Source of the DNA: Scytalidium lignicola
Lineage: Eukaryota; Ascomycota; Leotiomycetes
DNA length: 46,771 nucleotides
Assembly (NCBI GenBank): GCA_002812745.2
Contig: NCSJ02000324.1
Location: forward strand, 1-46,771
Direction: 5' to 3'
Every line of letters starts with the position of its first letter. The stretch's first letter is position 1. The translations under genes and the position numbers were made by a program. The notes beneath the pieces were generated by a model. That model worked only from the letters and a program-made list of their open reading frames with translations, had not been told where the DNA came from and ran no database searches. Below are positions 43,301-46,771 of the stretch, one piece after another.

Positions 43301-46113
43301 GTATGTAACATCAATTTTCTTTTTAGACAGCGTCTACTAGAGATAACAGATGCAGTTTGGTATCGTCGTACAGCAAGTCGGCCCTTCCGAAAGAGGCAGT
43401 CGACCGCTCTGGACGATCCTCGTCGGCGACTAACAAGGCGGTCGGGATACTACAGCGCCACAGTACGTTAGGTACAGTCAATCAGTCCGGTATATCAATT
43501 AGTGCAGTAAGGAGTCCAAGACCACTCATTCACTGTTCTCGTCATGGCGCCGATGGTCCGTGGCCTGAGACAAGATTGTGACGGACGAATGACTGCCGGC
43601 AGCAACGGCTCTCAGGCGCACGGATACCGTAGCGTAGCCCAAATCTGCCTGACTACTGTAGTCTGTAGAAAACGGCAGCGCGCGACAGACCGGACTACCC
43701 GCAATCCAATTTTGCTCTTCGCTGCTAGATTGCAAACAAAGTACAGTAGTGCTTCTTGGCCCATAGCTGGGCACGCCACGGCAATGCACCACGATGACCC
43801 TCGTGATGAAAGCTGTGAAGCATCGCTATTAGAAGAGAGGCAGTCCAGTTACGAACTGGCTTCTAGGTCTAGGTCAGTTAGGCTCTGGAGATTCCCCACT
43901 GCTAACCTACGAAAGCGAGTAAACAAGTTCGATCATACGAGGGGGCCTGCTAATGCAACGGTGTGAGGATCGGCGGCCTGGATTATGATGGAGCCCGTGT
44001 ATGCAACTCAATGACTACATTCTGGAGTGATATCAACCCCAATAAATGTACTACGATCTTAGAGCTAAGAATCTGATGGTGATGGGTGGCGAGTTCGCGG
44101 CGGAAATGCCATCGATGAAGGGGGGGAAATGGACCTGATGAACCTGTTGTGGACCTGGGACAAGTCTGGACTAACGCCAACTACTGCTGACGGCAGCGCC
44201 TTGCCGCATTGCCTGCCATGCCCGTCCCGCAATTCACACGTGGCCAGGCTCGGCCTGGTCGTGCTCCGATGCAGCTGCAGCTTTTCGCTGGTGTCTTGCG
44301 CCGGTGCTGGCTTTTCAGCGAATCCTGAATCACATCCGTTTAGTTGGGATTCGATTGCCGTCTGACTGGCTCAGCTTTAGCTCCCCCCGCCGCCTGCTGC
44401 TGAACGAGCGTCGTTTCTTAGCCAAACGAGTTTGAATAGTGGATTGATGAAACCCAAGTTTCAAGAAACGGACGCTCACTGCGAGTTGAGCTGTTCATTA
44501 TTCAGGATTCTCGAAGGTCGGCAGAACAACACTAAGATGTACTGTACGCTCATCTCGGCATTGGTTCCTGGTCATGTCATGGCAGTTGAAGAACGACTTA
44601 CCATTATACTGTTGCCAAGGCTCGTTTGAAGGCGTGATTCAAAGTAATAGTTTGTCCACCTTTTAGTCTTGAGAGAGGGGGAAGACAAACTATGGAATTA
44701 TTCCTTGTCTTGCCATCATCACTTTCGTAGAGCCTCATCGAATCACAGCGGCGTACTTTGCCCACGGCTGATGGCGTCTGGCGTCTGGCGTCCAGAGGCA
44801 CTCCACGAAAGCGGGGCCTAAATTCTTGCCTCTGCGCTATTACAGTGCAGCACCACTATGGCCCTTAAACTCCGCCGCCAGTAAAACTTTGGAATCCAGA
44901 TTGGCCTCGCTGCAATACACAACAGCCCAGATCTCGAGGGTGACGAGAATCCGGTGGCGAGTACGCGCACAGATGAGAGACTCACAAGGAGATAAATGAT
45001 ACCGGTCAATGAGGGGTTTGCAATGCGCNTTTTTTTTCCTGTGCTATTTCCATTACACTATTGCCCCATTCAGTCTGCTGCTAATCGCCTTTTCAAACAG
45101 TACTACAATACACTGTAACATAAAGATGTATGTACAGCGATTGCCCTGGATTATGCTGTCTTTGTAGGCATTGCTGCGGCCCAGCGCCAGCATGGGGAAC
45201 TGGAAGCTGGAGGCCGTGGGGACCCGCGCACTGCACTACAACTTACAACATTCAAGCCCGCGGGCTCGTCGTCGGCGCGCGACGGCGCGCATCGAGAGCG
45301 GTGGACGAAGTACGTATCGGAGGGGTTGAAAGTATCCTCGTACCTTATCAGAAAGGAAGCAACCGCAAAGAAAAGCAAAAAAAAGCACACAACAAAAACA
45401 ACCATCTCACAACGCAGCATTGGAATGAATTGCTTACAGGGCCAGAAAAAGGGGGTCGAGGTAGTATTTTCCCCCATAAACAGCGTCTTGTGACCTAAGC
45501 CAGATCATCACTAAAAGCAGGTCATGCTGGTGCTGTACGGGAGTCGGTCGAACGGTAAGTTAGTGGGCATGGTGAAGTCAGAAGGATCTAGACAGGCAGT
45601 GGGCACAAAGGATAGGGCCGGGAATACGATGATTGAGGGTTGATCACGGACAGTAGTATACAGTAGTTAGCAGGTTAGTTACCCCAACTGCCGGGGCAGA
45701 GCAGCTCTCCAGAGGCACGAGAGGATGGCGAGTACTTGGTAGCGGACCATTGAGGATCGCTGGCGAGGGATGAAGGCGCAGGTTTTTTTCTTGGGCATTC
45801 CATGCTCTCTCTGTGGCTCTCTCTCTCTGGCTGTCTCTGGTTCTCTCTCAGCCATTGATGGCGCTGAACATGGCTTTTTCCCCAAAGCACTGGCAGTGAG
45901 GTCGGGAGGTCGGTCACTCGGTAGTTGGCTGGTTTACAGTAGCAGTTTACGGTAGCAGGTTGTGGGCAATGGAGATCAGTGGTGATCAGTGGTTGGGGAG
46001 CGAGGCAAAGCAGAGCAAAGGCGCGCAAGTCTACTGGAGTGAACCGGGTCAGGGCCTCAGCGGGCTCAGATTCCGGAGCGTTTCTGGCATAGTCCCTGGC
46101 CCTACAAGGCCAC

Positions 46114-46153
46114 AGCTCTGCTCTGCTGCTCTGCTCTGCTGCTCTGCTGCTGG
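46114..46153 (+). repeat. Imperfect CTCTG/CTGCT repeat
   Basis: About 40 bases made of alternating CTCTGCT and GCTCTG units, followed by CTGCTGG. It is a short, imperfect repeat in the gene-poor right arm and is not inside a supported gene. Confidence 0.7.
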
Positions 46154-46771
46154 TTTGGGCTGCGTTTACCAGCCCTGTTTGGAGGAGGCGGCCCCGTTCT
46201 GCTTTTCGCTCGGACTTGAGTAATGACTCTCCCCCTGGAACGCCCCTCCCCTTGCTGACTGCACGCTCCCTGTCGTTCTGCGCAGTTGCCAGCGCCGCCA
46301 GAGCGCCAGGAGCCAGGACCTTGTGGTCGCAATTTGCCAGGGCCGGCAGAAGCACGCCAGAGGGCCCGCCTAGGCAAGAAACAGCAATGTCCAGGCCTTC
46401 GACCACTAAATCACTGCCCCTTTCAACCTAGGCCGGGGCGACTGGTGCTGGGGCTTGCCAACTGCCAACTGCTAACTGCCACCCTGTGTTCCCACCGAAC
46501 ATCGCAGTCGAACATTCCAGCGCACGAATCCAGTGGCTTCACACTCCCTCCTCACCCCCCCAGCACACCAACCCAGCAAGCACTCCCACTAACCCCTCCC
46601 CCCTTACCGTACCAGGGGCATCTACGGCAAATGACACTGTAAAAAGAGGAAAACAAAAAAAATACGGAGTACAAGTCCGGAAGATTAATTATTTTCAAAA
46701 AGGCGTTAGCCAAAATCCAAGCTAAAGGCCCAGACAAGTAACTCAACAGTGCTGGCCCTGCCCAAACTGCC

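Larger units (their letters stand above)
39909..46771. other. Gene-poor right arm with abundant TACAGTA/TACTGTA words
   Basis: Nearly 6.9 kb without a credible gene. All open frames are short, lack domains and have no splicing partners. Only the first few hundred bases need be 3' untranslated sequence of the XMAP215 gene. The sequence is not strongly AT-rich, so it does not look like RIP-mutated transposon debris. TACAGTA, TACTGTA and closely related words recur (for example near 42140, 42240, 42718, 43640, 43742, 45650 and 45657). A 14-base palindrome lies at 40370-40383, one N at 45029, and CTCTG/CTGCT repeats near 46114-46153. It could be a long regulatory region, a non-coding RNA locus or the remains of an element not recognised here. 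Confidence 0.45.

Noticed and set aside
41175..46725. Many 60-240 codon frames in the right arm (for example 45675-46406 minus, 43544-43966 plus)
   Set aside because: They overlap on both strands, have no motif, no splice partners and unlikely composition; none is supported as a gene.

Overview
This is nuclear DNA of a filamentous ascomycete (Pezizomycotina). The evidence is short GT-AG introns (about 47-200 nt) with fungal CTAAC/CTGAC-like branch points, and conserved fungal genes (LIS1/PAC1, XMAP215/Stu2, SAPS, Vps60, RTA1, a Zn2Cys6 factor) at about one gene per 3 kb. The LIS1 protein reads like those of Leotiomycetes, but that placement is only an impression. Six single Ns each sit beside a homopolymer, so single-base frame breaks may be assembly errors.

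Left arm (1 to about 9.9 kb): AT-rich, gene-poor and accessory in character. It holds an alpha/beta-hydrolase (677-1689, one intron, one frame break), a multi-pass membrane protein of unknown function (3493-4449, minus), a three-exon coiled-coil protein of unknown function (5063-6710, minus), and an OTT_1508-like nucleic-acid/nucleotide deaminase family gene (7494-9173, one intron, one apparent missing base).

Central block (9.9-39.9 kb): mostly conserved genes. In order: DJ-1/PfpI Hsp31-like protein (minus), centrosomin-motif-1 coiled-coil protein (minus), DnaJC28-domain protein (minus), short-chain dehydrogenase (plus), SAPS-domain Sit4/PP6 partner (minus), Vps60/CHMP5 ESCRT-III (plus), RTA1-family membrane protein (minus), Zn2Cys6 factor resembling sterol-uptake regulators (plus), TFIP11/Ntr1 G-patch splicing factor (minus), LIS1/PAC1/NudF (minus), XMAP215/Stu2/Alp14 (plus). 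Three divergent pairs share upstream DNA: SAPS with Vps60, RTA1 with the Zn2Cys6 factor, and LIS1 with XMAP215. The last pair brings together two microtubule plus-end and motor regulators, and the window also encodes a likely microtubule-organising-centre protein.

Right arm (39.9-46.8 kb): about 6.9 kb with no convincing gene, rich in TACAGTA/TACTGTA words and small palindromes. No CRISPR, rRNA, convincing tRNA or intact transposon was seen. Exon boundaries below were worked out by hand from frame, splice consensus and protein continuity. The one junction that could not be settled is intron 3 of the SAPS gene.
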